A stretch of DNA of 64,000 nt, from positions 2,604,001 to 2,668,000 of the forward strand of contig NC_016472.1 of NCBI RefSeq assembly GCF_000226095.1, read 5' to 3'. Origin of the DNA: Thermothelomyces thermophilus ATCC 42464 (taxonomy: Eukaryota > Ascomycota > Sordariomycetes > Sordariales > Chaetomiaceae). Each line of letters begins with the position of its first letter. The first letter of the stretch is position 1. The notes beneath the pieces are model-generated. The model saw only the letters and a list, made by a program, of their open reading frames with translations, had not been told where the DNA came from and searched no databases. The translations under genes were made by a program, and so were the position numbers. Shown here piece after piece: positions 10,865 through 26,599 of this stretch.

Positions 10865-12625
10865 ATGGCTGCTCCTGAAGAACAAGAACAACATGGAACC
10901 GCGGCCGAAAAGCCAGGGCGGGCTCCTGACGACGCGCCTACGTCACCATCGAGGCCGAAGAATCTTGGGGAGGACCAACAGTCACCGCAAGCCGTCGACA
11001 GAGCTAGAACGGATACTCCTCCGGAGCGAGGCTCGCCCGACCTTGGGTCTGCCGGCGTAGGGTCAACAGACAGACGACATGACTCAAATACAGGGAGAGT
11101 CTTGGTGACGGACCGGGATCCCACGCCTTATAGCATATTCAGCGGCAAGGAGAAGGGGTTGATCGTTCTCATTGTGTCCGCCGCCGGCTTCTTCTCCAGC
11201 GTCAGCACCAACATCTACTTCCCGGCCCTGAACTCCATCGCCCAGGAGTACCGCGTCTCGAGCACGCTCGTCAACTTGACCATCACCGTGTACTTGATCT
11301 TCCAGGGGCTCGCCCCGTCGTTCACGGGGTCGCTGTCGGACAGCGTGGGCCGGCGCCCCGTCTACGCCGTCTGCTTCGCCATCTACATCGCGGCCAACGT
11401 CGGGCTCGCGCTGCAGCGCCAGTTCGCGGCCCTCGTGGTCCTCCGTTGCCTGCAGAGCAGCGGCAGCAGCGGCACCGTCGCCCTCGGCAACGCAGTCGTC
11501 TCCGACCTGGCCGGCCCCGACGAGCGGGGCTCCTACATCGGCTACGTCTCGCTCGGCGGTGTCGTCGGCCTCTCGCTCGGCTCCACCCTCGGCGGCGTCC
11601 TCGCCCAGTTCCTGGGCTGGCGGTCCATCTTCTGGTTCCTGACCATCAGCGCCGCCGCCGTCGTCGTACTCATCGCCCTGTTCATGCCGGAGACGGCCCG
11701 CGTCGTCGTTGGCGACGGCTCGCTTGCGCCTCCCCGCTGGGACCGCTCGCTATGGGATCTCCTGCCGTCCACCAAGAAGCGCAGGAGGGACACAGAACCG
11801 GCCGCACCCGGGGAGGAGGGAGGCACGCAGTCCCCCCGGGGTTCCGCCGCCCGCCGCCGACAGTTCGTCAACCCCTTCATGACCCTCCGGATCTGCGCCG
11901 ACAAGGAGGCGGGCGTGGTGCTCCTGGTCAGCGGCATCGTCTTCGCCGGCTACACGGCGCTGGTGGGCGCCATCCCGTCGCAGTTCAAGGCGCGCTACGG
12001 CTTCAACGACCTGGAGCTCGGCCTGTGCTACCTGCCCATCGGCGTCAGCGCCGCGCTGTCGTCCCTCGCGGTGGGCCGCGCCCTCGACTGGAACTTTGCA
12101 CGGCACGCGCGCCTGCTCGGCCTGAGCGTCGAGCAGGTCCGGCAGCAGCAGCAGGCCGCGGGCGGCGGCGCTAACAACTCCGGCTTCGCGGTCGAGCGCG
12201 TCCGGTGCGAGGTGGCGTTCCCCTCGTTGGCGCTCTTCTGCGCCGGCACCGCCGTGTACGGCTGGCTGCTCTCGTGCCGGACCAGCGTGGCCGGGCCGAT
12301 GGTCACGCTCTTCGTCCTCGGGTTCGGCGTCAACGGCTGCTACACCATCCTCAGCGTGCTCCTGATCGACGTGTACCCGCGCGCGCCGGCCACGGCGACG
12401 GCGGCCAACAACCTGGTCAGGTGCTGGCTCGGAGCGGGCGCGGCGGCCGCCATCGTGCCCATGATCGACTCCATGGGCCCCGGCTGGGCCTTCACCCTCA
12501 TCGCCCTGCTGGACCTACTCATGGCGCCATTGCTCTGGGTGGTTATGCGCTGGGGTCCCAAGTGGAGGGCGGAGAGAATCGTCGCGGAGAAGGCAAGTGA
12601 GGCGAACAGTCAGGAAGAGAAGTAA
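10865..12625 (+). CDS. MFS exporter, DHA1 family (QDR/TPO-like)
   Basis: Intronless, 586 residues, starting at the first ATG of the frame. The hydrophilic N-terminal tail of about 90 residues is followed by twelve predicted membrane segments split by a charged central loop (about 290-335, rich in Lys/Arg and Pro). Antiporter motif A appears as GSLSDSVGRRPVY after TM2. The TM4-5 block ALGNAVVSDLAGPDERGSYIG matches drug:H+ antiporter-1 proteins of the Bcr/QDR type. The C-terminal half has the usual GFGVNGCYTILSVLLIDVYP block. Relatives export drugs, polyamines or organic acids across the plasma membrane. It lies close behind the ammonia-lyase-like gene in the same direction, so a shared role (diamino-acid or polyamine handling) is possible but unproven. 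The subfamily call is moderate, the MFS call strong. Confidence 0.88.
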   Translation: MAAPEEQEQHGTAAEKPGRAPDDAPTSPSRPKNLGEDQQSPQAVDRARTDTPPERGSPDLGSAGVGSTDRRHDSNTGRVLVTDRDPTPYSIFSGKEKGLIVLIVSAAGFFSSVSTNIYFPALNSIAQEYRVSSTLVNLTITVYLIFQGLAPSFTGSLSDSVGRRPVYAVCFAIYIAANVGLALQRQFAALVVLRCLQSSGSSGTVALGNAVVSDLAGPDERGSYIGYVSLGGVVGLSLGSTLGGVLAQFLGWRSIFWFLTISAAAVVVLIALFMPETARVVVGDGSLAPPRWDRSLWDLLPSTKKRRRDTEPAAPGEEGGTQSPRGSAARRRQFVNPFMTLRICADKEAGVVLLVSGIVFAGYTALVGAIPSQFKARYGFNDLELGLCYLPIGVSAALSSLAVGRALDWNFARHARLLGLSVEQVRQQQQAAGGGANNSGFAVERVRCEVAFPSLALFCAGTAVYGWLLSCRTSVAGPMVTLFVLGFGVNGCYTILSVLLIDVYPRAPATATAANNLVRCWLGAGAAAAIVPMIDSMGPGWAFTLIALLDLLMAPLLWVVMRWGPKWRAERIVAEKASEANSQEEK

Positions 12626-15600
12626 TTTGAAAAGGGGGGGGGGGTTTGAGATGAGCATTCACTTGCACTACTGCGCGATAATAAGGAAAGAATAAAAAGT
12701 AGGTTTGGAAAACTGGTCAAGGAGGCGCAGATCTCTGGGTCTTTGCCAGCTGTAGCTGGCAAGTTTCTGGCTCGCATCGATAAGAGAGGGGGAGGATACT
12801 CCGCCTTCCCAGGTTGATTCTACGATTGTTGGGACATAACAAGGAAACGTAACGAATTGTATGATGGCCTGCTGAGGCGGGAGATCTCATTGTCTTTCTT
12901 TTTCCTCGCTTTCTGCTCCTGACCCCTGTAACATGTTCACCGTGGAGCTAAAAATCAAATCACGGGTTACATCCCTGTTGCTGCTTGGTGGGAGCAACAC
13001 TTGCTCCGGACCGTCACCAAACACGATCTCCCGGTGACACTTTATGATGTTTGTGGCCTCGCTGGATGTGGCGTACTCGACACAAATGCTGTCAATTATC
13101 TATTATCTAGAGAGATGTTGGCCTGGTTCCACTACCGCTTCTTCTCCAAATGGAGCCCAGATTGGTTCTCGTAATCCGTACTTGGGTTGCGTTCGGGTGG
13201 ATGGATGACTAGGTTGCTCAGCACCCTATCATCTCGAGAGCAGCTGCCGATACCCGGTATCCTCCGAACCAAAGCGAGCAGCAAATCAGGGTGGTGCGGG
13301 AAAACTGGGTGGTTGGAAACGAGGCATGGAGTCCGTCGGGCCACATAATATTTTTTTTTTTTTTCCGGTGCTGACGAACCGTTGTTGGAGCGATCTTGAT
13401 AACTTTACGTTAGTAAAGACGCTGCATGCTGAGATGCATTTTTTTACATTAGCCAAGACCATGAGACCAGGATTCGGAACAAACTCAAGTCCACAATCGC
13501 ACTCGATGGGACTCGTGGGATAAACCCGAGTTAGCCCGGCGCACCCGGACGGAACAGGGCCAATCAGCCCGGCTGCTGCCCGAGGGAAATGTTGCGTTTA
13601 GGGGGTGCCGCTGGTTGGCCGGCACGTGCATGATCGGCTCCAACGCCGAGTCAGGGGCATCCGGAGACGGGCCGAGCGGACTTGGCACGCCAATCCCCCT
13701 CGGCGCCCTGAAGTCAAGTACCGGGGTGCGCCTGGGCAGATGAGATTCGTCACGAGCCAGGTCCCGAGCTTTCGCCGTCACCGTGGGGTGGCGGATCCCG
13801 AGCCCGGACAAGGCTGCCGGTAGTCAGCGGGCCTCGCAACGCGGGCCTCCCTTGCGAGGCCGTCGCCGTGGACGGATGCGGGCCCAACGGCGAGGCGACT
13901 TTTCTGGCGCCGAGGGCGCCGGCGATAGGACGTCACGAAAACAGTCAAGCTATGTGGGCCGTGTATGTACTCTGGTAATGCATGCCGACTATTTGGCCAC
14001 GCCAGGGCGTCGGCGTTTGCTGCAAAGTCCAAACCACATGTCGTCCTCGAAGTTATGCAATCATCATCCCCCTTCCCTTGTGAAGGTACGCCTCGGCAGC
14101 ATTTGCCGCCGACAAGGCAGTGGCATCCACAAGGGCAGGCGCCAAGAAGCTACTTTTTTCGCCAAGTGCTTCTTGTTGGATGGATGACGACCACCGCATC
14201 AGGTGTGTATTGTGGTACACCAAGTGTAGAGAGCCGAGCCGAGAGAGGTGTGTGTGGAAATACGCAGTCACTGACCGCAAGTCGCAACCGCGCGTGCTCA
14301 CCCAGTGGTGCCGGATCCATAATTTTTGTCTGTACGGAATTTTGGTGTCCTACCCGAATAACCACCAACAAAACGCACTTAGGACTCCATGTTACCGAAC
14401 AGTTCAAATTGACAAGCAGCTTCTCTGAGATTGCATCTTTTTTTCGACAATTCGTGGCCGTTTCCTGGTAGCATGTAGCGTGGAGCCGTGGGATGAGAGT
14501 GTTGAGAGTACTAAGTGGCAGCGCCTCTTTTCATGGTCTTCCAGGTTCCCCGTTTTGTGGTGATAGAGCGAAGGAAGTTAACGGGGCGAAAGAGGGGTCG
14601 CCCATCTATGCTCCATTTGGGGAGGTTTCTCCGAGTGTGGGAATTGGCAGGTGCCACCAGACTCCATGCTGTTGTGGGTTTAAGGGTTTCATAAGGCAGG
14701 AGGGAACGGAAGGCACGTTCTCCCTGTCGGTAACACCCCGCAGAATGGAACGTGCCAGCTTCCATTGTTGACTAAATACGGATAGTGACCGCTGCACTGC
14801 AGGTGCTATCTTGTACAGTACATACAGCCAATGTCTCGTCGCCCTTGCCGAATCGGCCAACAGCGGCGGAATCACATGAAGAATACCTCGATAGCGAGGC
14901 GAAGGAAGTTATAGAAAATAGAAACAAGGAACAACGTACTGCATAGAACGTACTACGTGATTATCACTGCTACGCTACCAAGAAGGCTGTTGTAGCTTTT
15001 CTGCATCAGTGTGTTTACAATGAATGGATTGCCCTGTTTGGCCCTGGATCCGGGATCCTGCGTGATGCGGCAAAGGAACAAACGCCAAGGCCCGGTGAGC
15101 CCCACTCACGCCAAGGATGCGCTCTTGCCCCTCCCAGATCGGAGGTTTCTGCAGATTGAGACGAACAACCAGCGTTTCCACTGGTTGCCATTGCAGGCCC
15201 ATGTGATGGCGCAGTGCTGCTCTTTCCCCTCTACTCTCTCGGTTGCCGACGAGTAGGAAGACAAAGTCTGCGATCTTTGCAGCATGCGCAACGCGGGGAA
15301 TACCACGGCACTTGCAGGGCCAGAAAAGGCTTGCGACCTGCGCTACTGCTTTTTACGCTGCCCTAGTCACACTCACCCCCAAGCTTTCGGGCTGAACGAT
15401 GCCGAGAGGAGCCAAGTCAAGTTTTTTCTTCGAGATACCCACGCAATGACATCAACCAACTCCACGACTCGGTGGGTAATCCCGGGCCGCGAGAGGGTCT
15501 GACCTTACGAGGCATCTGGGGGTCGCTGGCCTATAACAGCACTATCTCGATGTCGTCGTTGCCGAGTGCGCAGGGGTGCCATCTATGTGTTGCCGTTGAT

Positions 15601-15731
15601 CTCAATCCCTGACTCCAGGATTTGTCGCAGTCTGCGACCGAACAGGGCGGGGTGGGCCCCTCGCCGGGACCAAGATCGTCCAATGTTGCGTCCCTTTTGC
15701 CATCAGCGGTGTAGGAACCTCTCCCGTCGCC

Positions 15732-15767
15732 CCAATGACTCCAATGGCTCCAATGGCTCCAATGGCT
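15732..15767 (+). repeat. Four tandem 9-mers (CCAATGGCT type)
   Basis: Four direct copies of a nonamer, the first with one G-to-A change. Each contains CCAAT, the core bound by the HAP/CBC complex in fungi. They sit about 330-365 bases upstream of the sugar porter start, so a regulatory role is possible, though simple slippage would also explain them. Confidence 0.6.
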
Positions 15768-16000
15768 CCAAATGTATGTACCATCGTTTTGCCTCGGGCG
15801 CGCAGCTGCCGCGAGGTTCCTGCGTCTATACGTCCTGTCACTCGTCGAGAGCCCTTGCAATACCTTCCCCACGGGTGGCTCACGGCGCCCAGTCTCCATA
15901 ACCCCGTTCCACATGGCCGTTGTGTGCCAGCGGTGATGGTGTGTTACATATGCCCAGCCCCAAGGACATCGCGGGTGAGACCCTTGCCCCCATCTTGCAC

Positions 16001-16006
16001 TATATA
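16001..16006 (+). promoter_or_regulatory. TATA box of the sugar porter gene
   Basis: TATATAG lies 97 bases upstream of the ATG, followed by a pyrimidine-rich leader, a normal layout for a strongly regulated fungal gene. Confidence 0.55.
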
Positions 16007-16097
16007 GAGGTCGACCTCTACCCTCCCCCTCTCTGCGTCTCCCCCGGATTGTCATACCGCTCCTTGCGAGTTCACCCACAAACTGCAGCCGTCGACA

Positions 16098-17947
16098 ATG
16101 GCGCCCCCCAAGTTTATGGGCCTCTCCGGAAGGCCCCTCTCGCTCGTAATTTCGACAGTTGCGACGACGGGCTTCCTCCTCTTCGGATACGATCAGGGGT
16201 ATGTTTGCCCCTGGTGATTATGTTTTCATTCAGAGCTTCCCCCTTTCATCACCAACCGGTCTTAACCCACCACCCCTCTTAGTGTCATGAGTGGTATCAT
16301 TACCGCCCCTGCTTTCAACGATGTGTTCACAGCGACCAAGGACAACCCGACCATGCAGGGGTTGGTCACGGCCATCTACGAACTTGGCTGTCTGGCGGGT
16401 GCCATGACCATTCTGGGCGTTGGCGACCTCCTCGGGCGACGGAGGGCAATCATGACGGGAGCTTTCGTGATGTTTTTGGGCGTCATCATCCAGATCACCG
16501 CCTTCCCTGGGTCGGCGCCCCTCGCCCAACTGATCGTCGGGCGAGTCGTCATGGGCTTCGGCAACGGCATGAACACTTCGACTATTCCCACATATCAAGG
16601 TTTGTGAGCTCTCATCCATCCGGTGGACATTCACGTTGCTGAGAAGGAGACAACACAGCCGAGTGCAGCAAGACGACCAACCGAGGACTGCTGATCTGCA
16701 TTGAGGGCGGTGTCATCGCCTTCGGTACTCTGATTGCGTACTGGATCGATTATGGCGCTTCATACGGTCCGCCCGACCTCGTCTGGCGGTTTCCCATCGC
16801 CTTCCAGATCATCTTCGCCATCTTCATCACCGGCCCCATGTTCTTCCTGCCGGAGTCTCCCCGATGGCTCCTGAGTCACCAGCGGGTCGAGGAGGCCGAC
16901 AAGGTCATCGCGGCCATTCGCGGGTACGAACTGGACAGCGACGAGACCGTTCTCGAGCGGAACCTCATCATGGACTCTCTCCGCGCCGCTGGCGGCTTCG
17001 GCCAGAAGAGCACTCCGGTCAAGGCCCTGTTCACCAACGGGAAGACGCAGCACTTCCGGCGCATGCTCCTGGGCGCCAGCTCCCAGCTCATGCAGCAGAT
17101 CGGCGGCTGCAACGCCGTCATCTACTACTTCCCCATCCTCTTCCGCGAGTCCATCAAGGAGAGCCGCAACATGAGTCTCCTGCTGGGCGGCGTCAACATG
17201 ATCGTCTACTCCATCTTCGCCACCACCTCGTGGTTCCTCATCGAGCGCGTGGGCCGCCGGCGTCTGTTCCTGGCCGGCTCGGTCGGCCAGTGCCTCAGCA
17301 TGGTCATCACGTTCGCCTGCCTGATCCCCGACGACCGGATGACGGCCCGCGGCGCCGCCGTCGGCCTCTTCACCTACATCGCCTTCTTCGGCGCCACCTG
17401 GCTGCCACTGCCCTGGCTCTACCCGGCCGAGGTGAACCCGGTCAAGACGCGCGGCAAGGCCAACGCGGTCAGCACGTGCGTCAACTGGCTCTTCAACTTC
17501 CTCGTCGTCATGGTCACGCCCATCATGATCGACAGCATCGGCTGGGGCACCTACCTCTTCTTCGCCGCCGTCAACGCCTGCTTCATCCCCATCATCTACT
17601 TCTTCTACCCGGAGACGGCCCGCCGCTCGCTCGAGGAGATCGACATCATCTTCGCCAAGGGCCACGTCGAGAACATGTCGTACGTCCGCGCCGCCAAGGA
17701 GCTGCCCTCCCTCCGCCCCGTCGAGATCCAGGAGTACGCCCGCAAGTACGGCCTCGTCGACCGCAACGCCGGCGACGGCGCCGCCCGCGACGACGCCCGC
17801 GACCCCGAGGAGAAGCCCGCCATCATCAGCGCCGGGCCCTCCTCCTCCTCCAACACCAGCAACGACAACGTCGTCGTCGACGAGCACGGCGTCGAGTCCG
17901 GCTTGGGCGACGGCATCAACACTTCCGAGAAGGCGGATCGAGACTAA
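16098..17947 (+). CDS. MFS sugar porter (hexose/pentose type)
   Basis: Three exons, join(16098..16198,16283..16599,16659..17947), 568 residues. Introns GTATGT..TTAG and GTTTGT..ACAG both restore the conserved frame (GYDQG-VMSGI and STIPTYQ-AECSK). Sugar-porter signatures are all present: GYDQGVMSG at the end of TM1, GDLLGRRRA after TM2, GFGNGMNTSTIP in TM4, PESPRWLL at the end of TM6, QQIGGCNAVIYY in TM7 (sugar-binding QQ), ERVGRRRLFLAG after TM8 and YPETARRSLEEID at the end of TM12. The C-terminal tail is long, acidic and Ser-rich (about 500-568). It is expected to be a plasma-membrane sugar/H+ symporter. The exact sugar cannot be told from sequence. It is convergent with the beta-galactosidase gene downstream. 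Confidence 0.92.
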
Positions 17948-18647
17948 AAATCGATCTTTGGGTTCGAGTCGCATAGCTCTAATTAGATTCGGAGAAGAGG
18001 GAGGCCATTTGGCATGATGATTCCCTGAGACCCTCGGGACAATTTTGAAGCCTGGACGGCTGCAGAATACTGGGTCATTTTTTTGATTGGCTCTTTTTTC
18101 CTTCCCATTTTTTTTCTTTCTGCCCTTTTCGCTTCTGTTTCTTGGTATTGGTGCTGTTTTAAGGGTTCCTGTTGCGGTGCAACACATGGAAAAACGGATG
18201 CGGGCGGCCATGTGCATATTGGTGCGTGTAATTACACAATGATAGAGAGAGCAGGATACCCATGGATTTGATGATGTGGTTTAGAAGCGGTCACAGATAG
18301 ATGGCTCATTAGAACTAGAAATCTCTCTTAGAGTGCATCATTGACCTTGCCATTACAGTATCGCCGTGTTCATGCGTTGTTAGTGTCTTTCAAATGTTAA
18401 TTCCTTGAGCGTGATAATTACTTACCTTTTTAATCACGGCTCAGTAGATTGCCAAGGGCGATATTGGCGATCCTGGTTGACTATAAAAGTCAAGGGCTGT
18501 TCCACACTTGTTCCTTCTACTCCAACCTCGTATCTAATCAATCTGTCCCTATTTCATTGAAATAGCTTACAAATTCACAAGAGACTGGGTTAGGGAAACC
18601 AGTTCCGCTGACCCCTTTCCCACCTCCGTCATATTTTTCCCCCATGT
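17948..18647. other. Convergent 3' spacer
   Basis: Lies between two converging genes. T-rich stretches at 18078-18140 and AT-rich sequence toward 18540 fit two 3' UTRs. No gene seen. Confidence 0.4.
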
Positions 18648-23678
<5,031 letters not shown>

Positions 23679-25412
23679 ATGGGCACCAGCCGCGACGAGA
23701 AGGAGACGGTCGTGGCCGACCACGCCGACGACGATGCACTCCGAGAGGCCGACTTGGCGGTTCAAGTCGCCCACGATGCCGACGGTACCGTGTACTCGCC
23801 GTGGTCGCTGCGCATGATCCGCCTCTACCTTGTCCTCTCGCTGAGCTACCTTTGCGGATGCCTCAATGGCTACGACGGCAGTTTGATGGGGGGCCTGAAC
23901 GGCATGACATCCTACCAACGCTACTTCCACATGTGAGACCAACACCCTCGGTGTGATGGATGCTAATTAAATCAACCCATCACCAAGGCAAACCGGTGGG
24001 ACCTTGATTCCTGTCCGCTGACCAAGAGGGGTTTTGTTTTTGTTTTCCTTAGGTCCACCGCCGGCTCGACCACGGGACTGATCTTTGCCATGTACAACAT
24101 CGGATCCGTAGCGGCCGTCTTCTTCACCGGCCCCGTCAACGACTACTTCGGCCGCCGCTGGGGTATGTTCGTCGGCGCCCTGCTCGTCATCGTCGGGACG
24201 TGCGTCCAGGCGCCCTGCACGACCAGGGGCCAGTTCCTGGCCGGCCGCTTCGTGCTCGGCTTCGGCGTCAGCTTCTGCTGCGTCTCGGCGCCCTGCTACG
24301 TCTCGGAGATGGCCCATCCCAAGTGGCGGGGCACGCTGACGGGCCTGTACAACTGCACCTGGTACATCGGCAGCATCGTCGCCTCCTGGGTCGTCTACGG
24401 CTGCTCCTACATCGACACGCTCGACGCCTGGCGCATCCCCATCTGGTGCCAGATGGTCACCTCGGGCCTCGTCTGCCTGGGCGTCTTCTGGCTCCCCGAG
24501 AGCCCCCGCTGGCTCATGGCCCAGGACCGCCACGACGACGCGGCCAGGGTGCTGGCGACCTACCACGGCGAGGGCCGGGCCGACCACCCGCTGGTGAAGT
24601 TGCAGATGCAGGAGATGATGAACCAGATCTCGACCGAGGCGTCCGACAAGAAGTGGTACGACTACCACGAGCTCTGGAACACGCACTCGGCGCGCCGCCG
24701 CCTCATCTGCGTCATCGGCATGGCCGTCTTCGGCCAGATCAGCGGCAACAGCCTGAGCTCCTACTACCTCGTCAACATGCTCAAGTCGGCCGGCATCACC
24801 GAGGAGCGCCGGGTGCTGGCCCTCAACGGCGTCAACCCGGCCCTGTCCTTCCTGGGCGCCATCCTGGGCGCGCGCATGACCGACGTCGTCGGCCGCCGCC
24901 CGCTGCTGCTCTACACCATCGTATTCGCCTCCGTCTGCTTCGCCGTCATCACCGGCACCAGCAAGATGGCCACCGACGACCCCACCCGGACCGCCGCCGC
25001 CAACGCCACCATCGCCTTCATCTTCATCTTCGGCATCGTCTTCTCCTTCGGCTGGACGCCCCTCCAGAGCATGTACATCGCCGAGACCCTGCCCACCGCC
25101 ACCCGCGCCAAGGGCACCGCCGTCGGCAACTTTTCCTCCTCGGTCGCCTCCACCATCCTGCAGTACGCCTCCGGGCCGGCATTTGAGGGCATCGGGTACT
25201 ACTTCTACCTCGTCTTCGTCTTTTGGGACCTCATCGAGGGCGCCATCATGTACTTTTATTTCCCCGAAACCAAGGACCGCACTCTCGAGGAGCTCGAGGA
25301 GGTCTTCTCGGCGCCGAACCCGGTCAAGAAGAGCCTGGAGAAGAGGAGCGCCCAGACGGTACTGAATACCGTCGGCGCCGCACAAAACGAGAAGCTCGCA
25401 CGAGATGTGTGA
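23679..25412 (+). CDS. Lactose-permease-like MFS sugar porter
   Basis: Two exons, join(23679..23932,24053..25412), 537 residues. The intron GTGAGA..TTAG splits an ATG codon ([10 protein letters not shown]). Sugar-porter motifs: [12 protein letters not shown] in TM1, [10 protein letters not shown] after TM2, [11 protein letters not shown] in TM4, [37 protein letters not shown] in TM7, [13 protein letters not shown] in TM10 and [14 protein letters not shown] at the end. The [20 protein letters not shown] pattern resembles fungal LAC12/cellodextrin-type disaccharide transporters more than hexose porters. The charged N-terminal tail (about 45 residues) is cytosolic. Placement next to a cytosolic GH2 beta-galactosidase makes galactoside uptake the best guess; cellobiose or related sugars are alternatives. 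Confidence 0.9.
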
Positions 25413-26415
25413 TAGCCTGAGAGAGAAGGGGGTGGGGAGAAACCGGGAGAATGAAAAGTCGGGTGGCCTGGTCTAAATTAAACTCGTGTTTCTGGCCTGC
25501 TGGCCGGTTCCGTCACTTGGGTCCCAAGGTTCCAGGCCAGTCGATGGGAGGATATTAACCTTCCGAATCCCAAATATGGCTAGCAATATCTCTCAGAATG
25601 GATCCAGAGTCACTGCCCTCGCGAGTAATTATGTTGCTGAGTAATTAAGATAAAACGTTGTTGCTAGATCTGATTGGCGCGGCAATCTCGCCGCAGTTTT
25701 AAAGACTGGTCTGGTCTGCTGTAAGGTTAAGTTAATTAGGTCCAGGTTCTTCGGCTAATTAAATCACTGACGCTCGGCGAGAGGCTGAAGCCTGAACCGG
25801 GAACTATCGCTCGCGTACTTAAATGAATGGGCAACTACCCTACTATAAATAGACGCAAATGTCCTTTCTTGGGTGCCGTCGTGAATCTGCCTCGCGCCTC
25901 TATGCTATTAATGGATCTAGGCTGGCCCGGAATATGAGCCTTGTCATAATTATTTACCCGGGTAAGCGTAGTGAGCAAGCAGGCTAATACAACCTAGTCC
26001 CGCGCCTTGAGAGACATCTAATTATCAGAAGACTACGGTTCGATATAGGTATTTGGTATTCTTTGTTGCCACGGGAGAAATACCTGGTCTTTGGAAGAAA
26101 CCAGCGGACGTCATTGTACCGAACAGAGCCAAAGGGCGATCTGAGGCGCCAGGAGTCGACTTTCTAGAGAGGCACACCCGAAGAGTCGTAAGGGGAGGGA
26201 AAGTGGAGAATTACCCAGACAGCATGGTTCATACTCATATCATACACTGACGTAACCCTTGCATCGACACCTGCATCCCAGGCTTCTTAAGCCCCGTCTA
26301 TGACCGCAGACAAATGGATCTAGGTGCCATTTAAGGTGTATTGTATAGTGGTATTATCTGAGGTGTGCATTTGCAAGGTCGCCATTTCGAATCATGTTGG
26401 ATCATTTTTGTTTTT

Positions 26416-26458
<43 letters not shown>

Positions 26459-26599
26459 ACACCGAAGCACAAGCCATTATAGGAATATTTTATATAGTGT
26501 TGACTTATAATTGCTGCTAGATTTGCCTGTCCTGGCTAATTACCTCACTTCCCCTCTTTCCTCCTAGCTTCATTGCCTCTAAAAATAATATACCTCCTC
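25413..26599. other. Convergent spacer with TAATTA-rich sequence
   Basis: No credible gene. Rich in TAATTA-like hexamers (25490-26030). The distal part holds a tRNA-like segment and a long T run, described separately. Confidence 0.4.
26343..26456 (+). repeat. T38 tract preceded by a tRNA-like segment (possible SINE remnant)
   Basis: A run of 38 T (26419-26456) follows TATAGTGGTATTA (26345-26357), like a Pol III A box, and TTTCGAATCA (26385-26394), like a B box, about 40 bases apart. The segment does not fold into a sound tRNA cloverleaf. A tRNA-derived retroposon or pseudo-tRNA is one reading; chance plus a homopolymer is the other. Confidence 0.3.

Larger units (their letters stand above)
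12626..16097. other. 3.5 kb spacer without recognisable genes
   Basis: Starts with a G9 run after the exporter stop. Frames here are short, mutually overlapping and lack codon bias or family similarity. The last 300 bases are C-rich with a TATATAG box and are the likely promoter of the sugar porter. I see no RNA gene. A lineage-specific small gene or long non-coding RNA cannot be excluded. Confidence 0.4.

Noticed and set aside
17955-17970. GGTTCGAGTCG resembling a tRNA B box
   Set aside because: No cloverleaf or A box could be placed around it; it follows a stop codon by chance.
16760-18217. Long open frame antisense to the sugar porter
   Set aside because: Its sequence is Asp/Gly/Val/Glu-rich with no family, as expected opposite a GC3-rich gene; the + strand carries all sugar-porter motifs.
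23967-25385. Long open frame antisense to the lactose-permease-like gene
   Set aside because: Same GC3 shadow effect; the + strand is a clear MFS protein.
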